A DNA stretch of 33,581 bases from CAYVQE01 sp964633205 (GTDB lineage: Bacteria; Myxococcota; B64-G9): NCBI GenBank assembly GCA_964633205.1, contig CAZWFN010000061.1, positions 1 through 33,581 on the forward strand, read 5' to 3'. Positions within the stretch are counted from its first letter, which is position 1. Each line of letters starts with the position of its first letter. The position numbers were made by a program, and so were the translations under genes. Below, piece after piece: positions 9,279-17,510 of this stretch. The notes beneath the pieces are model-generated. The model was not told the origin of the DNA. It ran no database searches and was given only the letters and a program-made list of their open reading frames with translations.

Positions 9279-9291
9279 TTGGGGTGGGGGG
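9269..9291 (+). other. Potential G-quadruplex motif
   Basis: Four G-runs separated by 1-2 nt: G6-A-G3-TT-G4-T-G6. This meets the usual G3+N1-7 rule on the plus strand. It overlaps the right arm of the inverted repeat, so hairpin and quadruplex would be mutually exclusive. It lies past the stop of the DUF2141 gene. Confidence 0.55.
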
Positions 9292-9308
9292 CCGCGGCAC
9301 AAGAGCCG

Positions 9309-11843
9309 CTAGCGCTCGACCGCGATCTCGTGGTCGCCGGGGCCGACCTTGATGTGCAGGCTGGCCGGGGCGGTGGCGTCGTGGAACCAGCCGTCGTCGG
9401 CCGCGGCCAGGGCCTCGATGTCGGCGCGCTCGGCCAATGCGGCGCCGCCGGCGGTGACCGCGGCCGGCGGCTGGGCGCCGAAGGCGATCAGCTCGAACTG
9501 CACCCCGTGGTTGAACTCGGCCCCGGCGTCGACGCCCAGCGCGATGCCGTCGCCGTCGTCCTGCTGCGCCAGCCGCGTGCCGTCGAACAGGGTGAGCTGC
9601 GAGGCCGCACCGGGCGCCAAGCGCGGGTGCAGCACGCCCGGGGTGGTGGCGTAGGAGTCGACCCGCTCGGGCTCGCTGGTCGGGGCCATGCTGTCGATGC
9701 TCGGCCGCAGCAGCGGCACGATGCCGCCGCGGCGGATATACAGCGGCAGGTGATCCAGCGGCGCGGCCACGGTCTCGCTGCCCGGGCCCTGGTGGATCTC
9801 GCCGTTCCACCAGTCGAGCCACTCGCCCGGCGGGAAGACGACCTCTTTTTCACGCGCGCCGCGCTCGACTACCGGCGCCACCAGCAGGTCGGGGCCGAAC
9901 AGGTAGACGTCGTTGGGATGGGCGCCCTGCTCCGGGTAGGCCAGGCCGAAGGGCCGCATCAGCGGCCGGCCGGTCTCGGCCAGCTCTTGGGCCAGGGTCC
10001 AGGCGTAGGGCCACAGCCGCAGGTGCAGCCGGGTGTAGCGCCGGTACCAGTCGAGCATCTCCTGGTCGAAGCCGTTCTGCTCGTCGAACTCCCAGGCCAC
10101 GTCGTTGGACGAGGTGCCCACCTGCATCACCGAGCTCAGCGCGGTCTGCTCGAACCAGCGGGTGAAGGTCTCCTTGTCCGGCGGCGAATGGCGGTAGCCG
10201 CCGGTGTCCGAGCCGTAGAAGGCGAAGCCCGACGGGCCCAGGCTCAAGCCGAAGACCAGCGAGGCCGGCAGCCCACCCACGGCCACGTAGGTCTCGCCGT
10301 CGCGGTTCTCGACCACCTCGCGGTGGCGCGCCATGTTGGCGTCCAGATCGCCGGGCCAGATCACGCTGACGTTCTGCTGGTCGCCCCAGGTGGCGCCGCG
10401 GCACAGCAGAAAGCCGCCGTCCGCCGGCAGGGTCTCGGCGTAGACCCGGTGGTAGTAGAGCTGGTAGCGGGCGTGCATGGTGCGCTCGTCCGAGCCGTCG
10501 GCGAACTCCCAGCGGTTGCGCACCCCCATCAGTCCCGGCACCACGTCCTCGGCGTAGTCTAGCTTGAAGCCTTCGATGCCCATGGCCGTGTAGCGCTCGA
10601 TTTGATCCTGCCACCAGGCGTAGGCGTCCGGGTTGGTCAGGTCGATGGGCTCGGACCACTTGTTCAGCAGCATGCCGGTCACCGGCGGGAAGTAGCCGGC
10701 GTCGGCCGCCTGCTGGTGCAGCGCGGCGCAGGCCGGCTCGGAGTCGTCCAGATAGGGCGTGTGCCACAACGCCACCCGCAGGCCCAGCGCGTGCAGCCGG
10801 TCTATCATGGCCTGCGGGGCGTCGAACTTGTCCGGGTCGAAGTCGAAGCTGTTGACGCAGCGGGCGTAGGGCCGGTCGATCCACAGGCCGCTGGTGGCCA
10901 GATCCAGATCGCGCAGCGTCTCGGCGTCGGCCAGCACCTGGGCCTGATCCTCGTTCTCGTCGCGCCACAGCCAGGGCCCCAGCGCCCAGCGGGCCGGCAG
11001 CAGCGGCGGGCCGGTCAGCGCGTAGTAGTGGCGCGTCAGATCCAGCGGCTGGCCGGCGGCCAGCAGGTGGAAGCGCAGCCCCTCGGCGGCGGCCGGGCCC
11101 TGGCCCACCAGCACGGCCAGGCGGTCGGCCTCGCTGGCGGCCACGTCGAACACCGCCGGGTGGTAGGTCTCGACGAACAGGCCCCAGCCGGCGGTCGACA
11201 GCAGCAGCGGGATGGGCTCGTGGGCCTCGTTGTAGCCGCTCTCCAGCTCCAGGTCGAGCTCCATCTGCATGGCCCGCAGGTGGCCGCGGTGCTCGACGTC
11301 GTCGAGCACCGAGCCCAGCCCGTAGAAGCGCTCGGCCGCGTCCACCGGCGGCGCCAGGCGGAAGTAGGCCACCTGCTCGGCGCCGGCGCCCGGATGCCAG
11401 TCGCAGCGGTAGCGGCCGGCGGCGGTGCGCGTCACCGTCAGCCGGGCCGCGCTGCCGTCGCGGTAAGACAGGGCCAGCTCCAGGCTGGCCTCGTCGGCGG
11501 CCGCCAGCTCGACCTGCGTCGGCTCGACCCAGGTCAGGCCCGCGGGCGGGGTGTAGTCGGCGATGGAGTCGTCGGCCAGCAGCGGGTAGGGATCGTAGTT
11601 GACCTCGTCGCTGACCGCGTCCACCCGGCCGAGCTGCAGCGCGCTCAGCGGCAGGTGCAGCAGCGCGCTGTCCTCGCGCTCCAGCACCAGCGCCCGCGCC
11701 TCGGCGTCCCAGGCCACGGCGAAACCGTCGCCCGCCAACCGGATGCGGCCGTCGCCACCGCCACCGCCGCCGCAGCCGGCCAACAAGACCACGCCCACCA
11801 GCCAGCCGGCCGATCGAACCACGCCCTCGCAGCGCACGCGCAT
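9309..11843 (-). CDS. Secreted glycoside hydrolase family 31 lipoprotein
   Basis: 844-aa predicted lipoprotein: signal peptide ending LLAGC, a Gly6 linker, an N-terminal beta-sandwich galactose-mutarotase-like domain, a TIM barrel and C-terminal beta domains (FGPDLLVAPV, then LDHLPLYIRRGGIVPL). The GH31 nucleophile is Asp429 in FKLDYAED and the acid/base is Asp499 in WPGDLDAN; FYGSDTGGY is a further family motif. GH31 enzymes hydrolyse alpha-glucosides or alpha-xylosides, or transglycosylate; the specificity cannot be read from sequence alone. ATG 11843 is chosen for the signal peptide and a GGGGAG Shine-Dalgarno; the frame stays open upstream into crtB. It sits between the two halves of the carotenoid cluster but has its own promoter. 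Confidence 0.9.
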   Translation of the reverse strand: MRVRCEGVVRSAGWLVGVVLLAGCGGGGGGDGRIRLAGDGFAVAWDAEARALVLEREDSALLHLPLSALQLGRVDAVSDEVNYDPYPLLADDSIADYTPPAGLTWVEPTQVELAAADEASLELALSYRDGSAARLTVTRTAAGRYRCDWHPGAGAEQVAYFRLAPPVDAAERFYGLGSVLDDVEHRGHLRAMQMELDLELESGYNEAHEPIPLLLSTAGWGLFVETYHPAVFDVAASEADRLAVLVGQGPAAAEGLRFHLLAAGQPLDLTRHYYALTGPPLLPARWALGPWLWRDENEDQAQVLADAETLRDLDLATSGLWIDRPYARCVNSFDFDPDKFDAPQAMIDRLHALGLRVALWHTPYLDDSEPACAALHQQAADAGYFPPVTGMLLNKWSEPIDLTNPDAYAWWQDQIERYTAMGIEGFKLDYAEDVVPGLMGVRNRWEFADGSDERTMHARYQLYYHRVYAETLPADGGFLLCRGATWGDQQNVSVIWPGDLDANMARHREVVENRDGETYVAVGGLPASLVFGLSLGPSGFAFYGSDTGGYRHSPPDKETFTRWFEQTALSSVMQVGTSSNDVAWEFDEQNGFDQEMLDWYRRYTRLHLRLWPYAWTLAQELAETGRPLMRPFGLAYPEQGAHPNDVYLFGPDLLVAPVVERGAREKEVVFPPGEWLDWWNGEIHQGPGSETVAAPLDHLPLYIRRGGIVPLLRPSIDSMAPTSEPERVDSYATTPGVLHPRLAPGAASQLTLFDGTRLAQQDDGDGIALGVDAGAEFNHGVQFELIAFGAQPPAAVTAGGAALAERADIEALAAADDGWFHDATAPASLHIKVGPGDHEIAVER

Positions 11844-11868
11844 CGCACTCTCCCCGTGTTCACCCCTG

Positions 11869-11897
11869 ACTCTAGCCCCGCAGAAAGCGCGGGACAA
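11869..11897 (-). promoter_or_regulatory. Promoter of the GH31 gene
   Basis: TTGTCC (11892-11897), 17-nt spacer, TAGAGT (11869-11874) on the minus strand, in the 71-nt gap between crtB and the GH31 gene. The spacer (CGCGCTTTCTGCGGGGC) is strikingly like that of the DUF1285-gene promoter. Confidence 0.55.
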
Positions 11898-11914
11898 GAT
11901 GCTCCGAACCCGAG

Positions 11915-12844
11915 CTAGACCTCGATCGCGTCGATCAGCGCCTGCACGGCCGGCCGCGCCGGGGCCGGGTGGGTCCGCGGCGGCCACAGCAGGGCGTCGC
12001 CGGCGCGGGCGATCAGCCACAGCTTCTCGGCCCCGGAGGTGAAGGCGCGCTGGTCGACGGCGTTGCAGCCGTTGCGCCGGATGCGGCGGCCGATGGCGGC
12101 GTAGATCAGCCGCGAGGCGCGGATGGCCAGGCGGCAGTCGCGCGGCAGCAGCGAGATGCCGCGATCGGCCCGCTGGTAGTACTCATCGGCCTCGGCCAGC
12201 AGCCGCCGCACCACGCCGCCCAGCGCCGGGCTGTGGCGCGGCGCGGCCAGCAGCTGCTCGGGGTCGCGGCCGGCGCGCTGCAGCCAGTCCAGCGGCAGGT
12301 AGATGCGGCCGGCGCGGGCGTCCTGGCCCACGTCGCGGCAGATGTTGGTCAGCTGCATGGCCAGGCCCAGGTCGCCGGCCCGGGCCAGCACGGCCGGCCG
12401 GCGCGGGCCCATCAGCAGGGTCATCATCAGCCCCACCGTGGATGCCACCCGGGCGCAGTAGGCCTCCAGCTCCTCCAGCGTGCGGTAGCGCCTGCCGGCC
12501 GCGTCCCAGGCGAAGCCCTCGATCAGCGCCCGCGGCAGCGCCGCCGGCAGCCGGTGGTGAGCCACCACCGCGGCGAAGGCCCGGTCGATGGGGTCGTCCG
12601 CCGGCCGGCCGGCGTAGATGGCCTCCAGCCGCGCGCAGAGCCCGGCCACGGCCGCGTCCAGATCCCCGCCCTCGTCGACCGCGTCGTCGGCCACCCGGCA
12701 GAAGGCGTACATGGCGCTGACCGCGTCGCGGATACGCCCGGGCAGCAGGCGCGAGGCGGCGGCGAAGCTCTTGGACCCCTGCGCCAGGGTTCGGCGGCAG
12801 ACGACCAGGTCGGCCTCGGCGATGCGGGCTGCGGCGGCCGGCAT
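11915..12844 (-). CDS. crtB: Phytoene synthase CrtB
   Basis: 309-aa squalene/phytoene synthase family enzyme that condenses two GGPP into phytoene. The first Asp-rich motif is D53-D54-A-V-D57 (RVADDAVDE); the second is QLTNICRDVGQDARAGRIYLP. YAFCRVADD and a late YYQRADRGISLLP are further family blocks. The length is normal. It starts 4 nt after the crtE stop, so crtE-crtB is a two-gene operon. A squalene synthase is the main alternative; the neighbouring crtE, crtI and crtY favour phytoene. Confidence 0.92.
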   Translation of the reverse strand: MPAAAARIAEADLVVCRRTLAQGSKSFAAASRLLPGRIRDAVSAMYAFCRVADDAVDEGGDLDAAVAGLCARLEAIYAGRPADDPIDRAFAAVVAHHRLPAALPRALIEGFAWDAAGRRYRTLEELEAYCARVASTVGLMMTLLMGPRRPAVLARAGDLGLAMQLTNICRDVGQDARAGRIYLPLDWLQRAGRDPEQLLAAPRHSPALGGVVRRLLAEADEYYQRADRGISLLPRDCRLAIRASRLIYAAIGRRIRRNGCNAVDQRAFTSGAEKLWLIARAGDALLWPPRTHPAPARPAVQALIDAIEV

Positions 12845-12848
12845 GGCG

Positions 12849-13733
12849 TCAGGACGAGGCGGCCGCGGCCAGCCGTTCGCGCAGCGCCGGCGGGCACAGC
12901 CGGCGACCGAGGGCGTCGAAAAGATCGACCAGCCGGTCGCGGCCGCTGCAGGCCGGCAGCGCCGCGGCCGCGTCGGCCAGCAGGCCGTCGAGCCGCCCCA
13001 ACGCGCCGGTCAGGCCGTAGGCCGCCACCGCGCTGGGACGGCCGTGGGCCGCGTCCTGGCCGGCCGGCTTGCCCAGCCGGGCCGGGTCGCCGGCCGCGTC
13101 GGCGATGTCGTCGGCCACCTGGTAGGCCAGCCCCAGCAGCCGGCCCGGCCCGCGCCAGGCCGCGCCCTCGGCCCCGGCGGCGATGGCCCCGGCCGCGGTG
13201 GCTGCCTCGATCAGCGCCGCCGACTTGGTGCGGTGGTAGCGCTCCAGCTCCAGCCCGGCCTCGCTCTCCCAGGCCTGCCCGGCCACCAGGCCGCAAGCCG
13301 CGCCGGCGCCCCCGCCCAGCGTGGTCAGCAGGGCCGGCAAGCGCTCCGGGTGGCGCCGGCCGGCGCGGGCCAGCTGCTCGAAGGCCAGCACGATCAGCCC
13401 GTCGCCGACCAGCAGCGCCCGCTGCTCGCCGAAGCGCACGTGCACCGCGTCGCGGCCGCGGCGGGTGGCGGCGTCGTCGAAGCAGGGCAGATCGTCGTGG
13501 GCCAGCGAGGCGCAGTGCAGCAGCTCCACCGCCACCGCCGCCCCGTCGGCCAGCGCCGGCGCGTCGTCGCCGCAGGCGCCGGCCACCGCCAGACAGAGCC
13601 GCGCCCGCACCCGCCCCCCGCCCGGAAATACCGCCCAGCGCAAAGCCGCCTGCAAGCCCGGCGGACAGTCCGCACCGACCGTGGTCTGCAAGACCGCCTC
13701 CAGGGCGGCCTCGATGCGTTCGGTCGTCTCCAT
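12849..13733 (-). CDS. crtE: Geranylgeranyl diphosphate synthase CrtE
   Basis: 294-aa trans-isoprenyl diphosphate synthase that supplies GGPP for CrtB. The first Asp-rich motif is HDDLPCFDD (D80, D81, D86, D87) and the second is YQVADDIADAAGD; FPGGGRVRARLCL is the substrate-binding GGGKR-like segment. Chain length (C15 or C20) cannot be proven by eye; the crt context favours C20. METTERIEAALE is chosen as the start although the frame is open for another kilobase upstream: an ideal TTGACA -35 with 17-nt spacing ends in AATTGT 6 nt before the ATG, so the message is probably leaderless, and there is no Shine-Dalgarno. The -35 abuts the methyltransferase remnant. Confidence 0.9.
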   Translation of the reverse strand: METTERIEAALEAVLQTTVGADCPPGLQAALRWAVFPGGGRVRARLCLAVAGACGDDAPALADGAAVAVELLHCASLAHDDLPCFDDAATRRGRDAVHVRFGEQRALLVGDGLIVLAFEQLARAGRRHPERLPALLTTLGGGAGAACGLVAGQAWESEAGLELERYHRTKSAALIEAATAAGAIAAGAEGAAWRGPGRLLGLAYQVADDIADAAGDPARLGKPAGQDAAHGRPSAVAAYGLTGALGRLDGLLADAAAALPACSGRDRLVDLFDALGRRLCPPALRERLAAAASS

Positions 13734-13739
13734 GCGACG

Positions 13740-13768
13740 ACAATTGTCCGAATTGGAGCGCATGTCAA
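13740..13768 (-). promoter_or_regulatory. Promoter of crtE-crtB (leaderless)
   Basis: Consensus TTGACA (13763-13768), 17-nt spacer, AATTGT (13740-13745) on the minus strand. The -10 ends 6 nt before the crtE ATG, the same geometry as at the DUF1285-like gene. The -10 is poor but the -35 is perfect. Confidence 0.5.
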
Positions 13769-13795
13769 ATGCCGGCGCGCGCGCCGGGGCGGGCC

Positions 13796-13990
13796 GCCGG
13801 CTGGGATTGACCGCCGCCGGACTCGACGTCTCGAAGTTCGCCGTGGAGCGCTGCCGGCAACTCGGCTTCGAGGCCGAGCAGGGCAGTCTCGAGCAGCTCC
13901 CCTGGGACGATGAGAACTTCGACATCGTGGTGATGAAACATGTGCTGGAGCACACGCCGCAGCCGAAGCAGGCCTTGCGCGCGGCCGCCC
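13796..13990 (+). pseudogene. Internal fragment of a class I SAM methyltransferase
   Basis: The plus-strand frame reads GLDVSKFAVERCRQLGFEAE, QGSLEQLPWDDENFDIVVM and KHVLEHTPQPKQALRAAAR. This is the middle of a class I SAM-dependent methyltransferase: acidic-loop strand 2, motif II (FDIV) and LEH. The SAM-binding motif I (GxGxG) before it and the usual RVLKPGG region after it are absent. The homology stops where an inverted copy of glycosyltransferase DNA begins (13979). No intact start region is present, so it is a remnant, probably from a once-adjacent sugar or lipid methyltransferase gene. Confidence 0.7.
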
Positions 13991-14148
13991 GGGCCAGGGT
14001 GGAGTCGGTCTTCACCGCTGCGCCCCGTCCGCCGGGCGCGGCCCGGCGCCGTCCCGGCCGGCGCTGGCCCGGCGGTAGATGCGCTCCACCTGCGCGACGT
14101 GTTGCTCCAGGGTGAAGGCCGACTCCACCCTGGCCCGGGCGGCCGCGC
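13979..14148. repeat. 38-bp inverted repeat, one arm in the glycosyltransferase gene
   Basis: 13979-14016 and the complement of 14111-14148 match over 38 bp with one mismatch (T versus C near the 3' end); the spacer is 94 nt. The right arm codes for AAARARVESAFT near the C-terminus of the glycosyltransferase. The left arm covers the end of the methyltransferase remnant and the glycosyltransferase stop codon (14012-14014). This indicates that a piece of the gene was copied in inverted orientation. Confidence 0.8.
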
Positions 14149-15163
14149 CCATGGCCGCGGCCTTGTCGCGCTCTGCGAGCAGCGCGATCAGGGCCTCGGC
14201 CAGCGCCCCGGCCTGGTCCGGCGCGGTCAGCAGCCCGGTGCGGCCGTGGTCGACGAGTTCTTCCAGCGAGCTGCCGCGCGGGCAGACCAGGGGCTTGCCG
14301 GTGGCCATGGCCTCGATGCCGGCCCGGCAGGTGCCGTCGTTGCCGGGCGCCAGCAGCACCATGACATCGAGGGCATCGTAGAAGCGCGGCAGGTCCGGGG
14401 TATAGCCGACCATCAGGACCCCTTGCGCCAGCCCGGTGGCCTCGATGCGGTGCCGGAGCCGATCCGCGTACTCGCCGCGGCCGGCGATCAGCAGGCGCGC
14501 CGCCGGCATTCGGCTGGCGACCCGCCGCCAGGCGTCGAGCAGCAGGTCGTGCCGTCTGTTTTTCTTGATGCGGGCGACGATGCCCGCCACCGGGGTCGCG
14601 GCGGTCAGACCGAGCGCCAGCCGCAGCTCGCCGCCCCCGGCGCCGGGGCGGTAGCTGTCGAGGTCGGTGAACCCGCGCAGGGTCAGCACCCGGCTCGGAT
14701 CCACGGCGCCCTGTTCGACGAGCCGGGCCCGGTCGCGCTCGGCGGTGGTCAGGATGCCGTCGCTGCGCCGCAGCAGCCAGCGCCGTCCGAACCGCAGCGC
14801 GCTGGGCTTGTTGATGGTGCGCACGATGCGGGTGGACGAGCCCGGGGGCCTGGCCAGCAGGCACAGGCTGTGCTCGTGCGATTTGTGGCAGTGGACGACT
14901 TGGTAGGCGCTGGAGCGGAACAACCGCCGCAAGGTCGCCAGATCCGCCAGCTGGCCTCTGAGGCCGGCCTTGACCGACAGCAGCAGGTGCTGCTCGAGCG
15001 GGATGCCGGCCGCCTCGGCGCGGCGGGTGATGTTGCCGTCCCGCTGGCGATCCACGCCCAGCTTCACCGCGTGGCCGGCTCGCAGCTGGGCGCGGATGAG
15101 CCCGAACAAGGGTTCGGCCGGGCCGGTGAAGTAGGGGTTGGAGAGCAGATGCAGGATCTTCAT
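14012..15163 (-). CDS. Glycosyltransferase family 4 protein
   Basis: 383-aa GT-B glycosyltransferase. The N-terminal domain starts MKILHLLSNPYFTGPAEPLF and contains VVHCHKSHEHSL. The C-terminal donor-binding domain has VAGIVARIKKNRRHDLLLDA, LLIAGRGEYADRL and the GT4 motif APGNDGTCRAGIEAMATGKP, where the Glu of the usual E-x7-E sits in GIEAMA. It transfers a sugar from a nucleotide-sugar donor; the acceptor is unknown. It lies 39 nt after the ABC permease gene on the same strand, probably in one operon. The last residues may have been altered by the rearrangement that produced the inverted repeat, because the stop codon lies in a repeat arm. Confidence 0.85.
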   Translation of the reverse strand: MKILHLLSNPYFTGPAEPLFGLIRAQLRAGHAVKLGVDRQRDGNITRRAEAAGIPLEQHLLLSVKAGLRGQLADLATLRRLFRSSAYQVVHCHKSHEHSLCLLARPPGSSTRIVRTINKPSALRFGRRWLLRRSDGILTTAERDRARLVEQGAVDPSRVLTLRGFTDLDSYRPGAGGGELRLALGLTAATPVAGIVARIKKNRRHDLLLDAWRRVASRMPAARLLIAGRGEYADRLRHRIEATGLAQGVLMVGYTPDLPRFYDALDVMVLLAPGNDGTCRAGIEAMATGKPLVCPRGSSLEELVDHGRTGLLTAPDQAGALAEALIALLAERDKAAAMGAAARARVESAFTLEQHVAQVERIYRRASAGRDGAGPRPADGAQR

Positions 15164-15202
15164 CGCGGGGCTCGACCGCTGATCAGCGCCGGCTTCTTCG
15201 GC

Positions 15203-16456
15203 TCAGTCGAAGCGGAAGCGCCAGACGCCGAGGGTGAAGGCGACCAGGGCGAAGGCGAGCAGCACGGCGACCTCGGGCAGGACTTCCAGCAGGCCGCCGC
15301 CGCGGACGAGCAGGTCGTGGTAGGCCTCCAGGGCCCAGGCGTGGGGGGTGGCCAGGCCGGCGGCTTGCAGGCCGGCGGGCATGACGAAGCGCGGTACGAA
15401 GCAGCCGCCGAGCGCGGCCAGCACCAGCAGCACCAGGATGGTCAGCCCGCGGGTCTGGGCCTCGGTGCGGGCCAGGGCCGAGACCAGCACGCCCAGGCCC
15501 ACGGCCGCGGCCGAGGCGGCCAGCGAGACCAGCACCAGGCCCGGGATGGAGCCGCCCAGGTCCATGCCGAACAGCAGCGCGGCCACGCCGAACAGGGCCA
15601 CCACCTGCATCAGGTTGATCAGGTAGTAGGGCAGCACCTTGCCGGCCAGCAGGCTGGCCCGGCCGACCGGGGCCGCCAGCAGGCGGCGGAAGGTGCCCTC
15701 GCGGCGCTCGAGCAGCACCGACTCGGCCAGCAGCACCACGATCCAGAAGATGCCGAACAGGGTGTAGCCGGGCACATTCTGCTGGTAGGCATCGGGCACC
15801 GCCACCGCGTCCGCGCCGGCCGGCGCCCGGCGGGCCACCTGCACCGCTGCACCGGTCGGGTGGGCGGCCGCCTCGTCGAGCACCTTGCGCGCCCGCTGGC
15901 GGGCCGACAGCATCAGCGGCAGCGGCGCCTGGCGGGCCAGCTCGTCGAACAGGGCATCGATGCGCGGCGGGATGCGTTGCAACGCGGCGGTGCGCTCCAG
16001 CAAGCCGCGCAGCGTGCCCAGCAGCGGGGCCACGGCTTGTTGGGGGGTGGCCGGGTCGGCGATCAGCTCGACCCGCACCGGCGGGCCCGCGTCGCGCTGC
16101 AGCCGGTCGCTCAGCCCGGCCGGCAGCACCAGGCCGTAGGGCCGCTCGCCGCTCGCCACCAGTCGCTCGAGCAGCGGCCGATCCAGCGCGCGATCCTGCC
16201 AGCTGCGCTCGATGGCGAAGCCGCTTTCGGCCTCCAGCCGCTCGAGCACGGTGGCGGCCGCCGGGCCGCCGTCGCCGTCGAGCACCAGCAGCCGGATGGG
16301 CTGATCCTGCACCGCGGCGAACTGCCCGGCCAGGGCGTAGCTCATCAGGATCACGAAGGTCAGCGGCATCAGGAAGATCAGCAGCACCGCGCCCGGATCC
16401 TTGAAAAAGATTTTCAGGTCCTTGGCGGTGATGGCGCGGATCTGGGCCCAGGCCAT
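15203..16456 (-). CDS. ABC-2 type transporter permease
   Basis: 417-aa integral membrane protein of the ABC-2 export permease family. One N-terminal membrane helix (about 22-43, LLIFLMPLTFVILMSYAL) follows a cytosolic KDLKIFFKDPG segment; a large extracytoplasmic domain spans about 45-215; the C-terminal half holds five or six helices. The short motif LERREGTFRRLLAAPVGR is typical of this family. It starts 12 nt after the ATPase gene, so the two form one transporter, probably a homodimeric permease with the ATPase. The substrate is unknown; the downstream glycosyltransferase suggests a glycolipid or polysaccharide, but drug-type exporters look the same. Confidence 0.88.
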   Translation of the reverse strand: MAWAQIRAITAKDLKIFFKDPGAVLLIFLMPLTFVILMSYALAGQFAAVQDQPIRLLVLDGDGGPAAATVLERLEAESGFAIERSWQDRALDRPLLERLVASGERPYGLVLPAGLSDRLQRDAGPPVRVELIADPATPQQAVAPLLGTLRGLLERTAALQRIPPRIDALFDELARQAPLPLMLSARQRARKVLDEAAAHPTGAAVQVARRAPAGADAVAVPDAYQQNVPGYTLFGIFWIVVLLAESVLLERREGTFRRLLAAPVGRASLLAGKVLPYYLINLMQVVALFGVAALLFGMDLGGSIPGLVLVSLAASAAAVGLGVLVSALARTEAQTRGLTILVLLVLAALGGCFVPRFVMPAGLQAAGLATPHAWALEAYHDLLVRGGGLLEVLPEVAVLLAFALVAFTLGVWRFRFD

Positions 16457-16468
16457 GGCGGCTCCCGG

Positions 16469-17401
16469 TCAGTTGCGCAGGCTCTTGCCGGTCAGGTGCA
16501 GAAACACGCTCTCCAGGTTGGGCTCCAGCACCTGCAGCGACTGGATGGCCACCGCCCGGCGCTGGCACAGATCGATCAGCTCGACCAGCGCCGCCTGGGC
16601 CGAGACGGTGGCGATCTTGAGCTTGCCGTCGACCGCCTCGACCGAGCGCACCTGGTCCAGGGCCGCCAGGTCCGCGCTCAGGTCCGCGGCCAGGCCGACG
16701 ACCAGCACGCCGCCGCCCAGCATCTGGATCAAGGCCGCGGGCGTGTCCAGGGCCAGGATGCGCCCCTGATCCATGATGGCGATGCGGTCGCACAGCCGCA
16801 TGGCCTCTTCCATGTAGTGGGTGGTGTAGAAGATGGTGATGCCCTCGTCGCGCATGCGCTCGACGTGCTCGAAGATGAAGTTGCGCGACTGCGGGTCCAC
16901 GCCCACGGTGGGCTCGTCGAGGAACACGATGCGCGGGGCGTGGATCAGGCTGACGGCGATGTTCAGCCGCCGCTTCATGCCGCCCGAGAAGGAGTCCACC
17001 GGCTCGTCGGCCCGGTCCTGCAGGTTGACCACGTCCAGTGCCTTGGCGATGCGGGCCTGGAGCTCGGCGCCGCGCAGGCCATAGATGCGGCCGAAGAACT
17101 GCAGGTTGTCGCGGGCGCTCAGGGTGGGGTAGAGGGCCAGATCCTGCGGCACCAGGCCGATCAGCGGCTTGACCTGGTCGGTCTGGCCGTCCAGGTCCAG
17201 GCCGCAGAGCTGCACCTGGCCGCCCTCGTGGGACAGCAGGGTCGACAGGATGGACATGGTGGTGGTCTTGCCGGCGCCGTTGGGCCCCAGCAGGCCGAAG
17301 ACCTCGCCGGCCTCCACGGTGAAGCTGACCCCGCCCACGGCCAGCCGCGGGCCGTAGCGCTTGGTCAGCTGCTCGACCTCGATCAGGCACTCGCGCGCCA
17401 T
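16469..17401 (-). CDS. ABC transporter ATP-binding protein
   Basis: 310-aa ABC ATPase. Walker A is GPNGAGKTTT (K45), the signature FSGGMKRRLNIA, Walker B RIVFLDEPTVGVDP and the H-loop TTHYMEEA. A C-terminal extension of about 80 residues is typical of ABC-2 export ATPases (CcmA/DrrA type). MARECLIEVEQL at 17401 is taken as the start, because GGAGGG lies just upstream and the beta-1 strand follows at once; in-frame ATGs further upstream lie in or before the promoter. First gene of the ATPase-permease-glycosyltransferase operon. Confidence 0.92.
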   Translation of the reverse strand: MARECLIEVEQLTKRYGPRLAVGGVSFTVEAGEVFGLLGPNGAGKTTTMSILSTLLSHEGGQVQLCGLDLDGQTDQVKPLIGLVPQDLALYPTLSARDNLQFFGRIYGLRGAELQARIAKALDVVNLQDRADEPVDSFSGGMKRRLNIAVSLIHAPRIVFLDEPTVGVDPQSRNFIFEHVERMRDEGITIFYTTHYMEEAMRLCDRIAIMDQGRILALDTPAALIQMLGGGVLVVGLAADLSADLAALDQVRSVEAVDGKLKIATVSAQAALVELIDLCQRRAVAIQSLQVLEPNLESVFLHLTGKSLRN

Positions 17402-17432
17402 CCATCCCTCCGCGCCGTCTGCGAACGGCCCC

Positions 17433-17461
17433 ACCATAGCGCCCGCCGCGGCCGGGAACAA
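17433..17461 (-). promoter_or_regulatory. Promoter of the ABC transporter operon
   Basis: TTGTTC (17456-17461), 17-nt spacer, TATGGT (17433-17438) on the minus strand, giving a leader of about 25 nt that contains GGAGGG. Confidence 0.5.
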
Positions 17462-17510
17462 GCGGATCGAGTCGGCGGTTGGAAATCTAGAATCTCTCAG
17501 CAATTTGGCT

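Noticed and set aside
13734..14864. N-terminal extension of CrtE through the open frame upstream of its ATG
   Set aside because: The extra residues read antisense across the methyltransferase remnant and out of frame in the glycosyltransferase gene; a consensus promoter sits directly before the METTERIEAA start.
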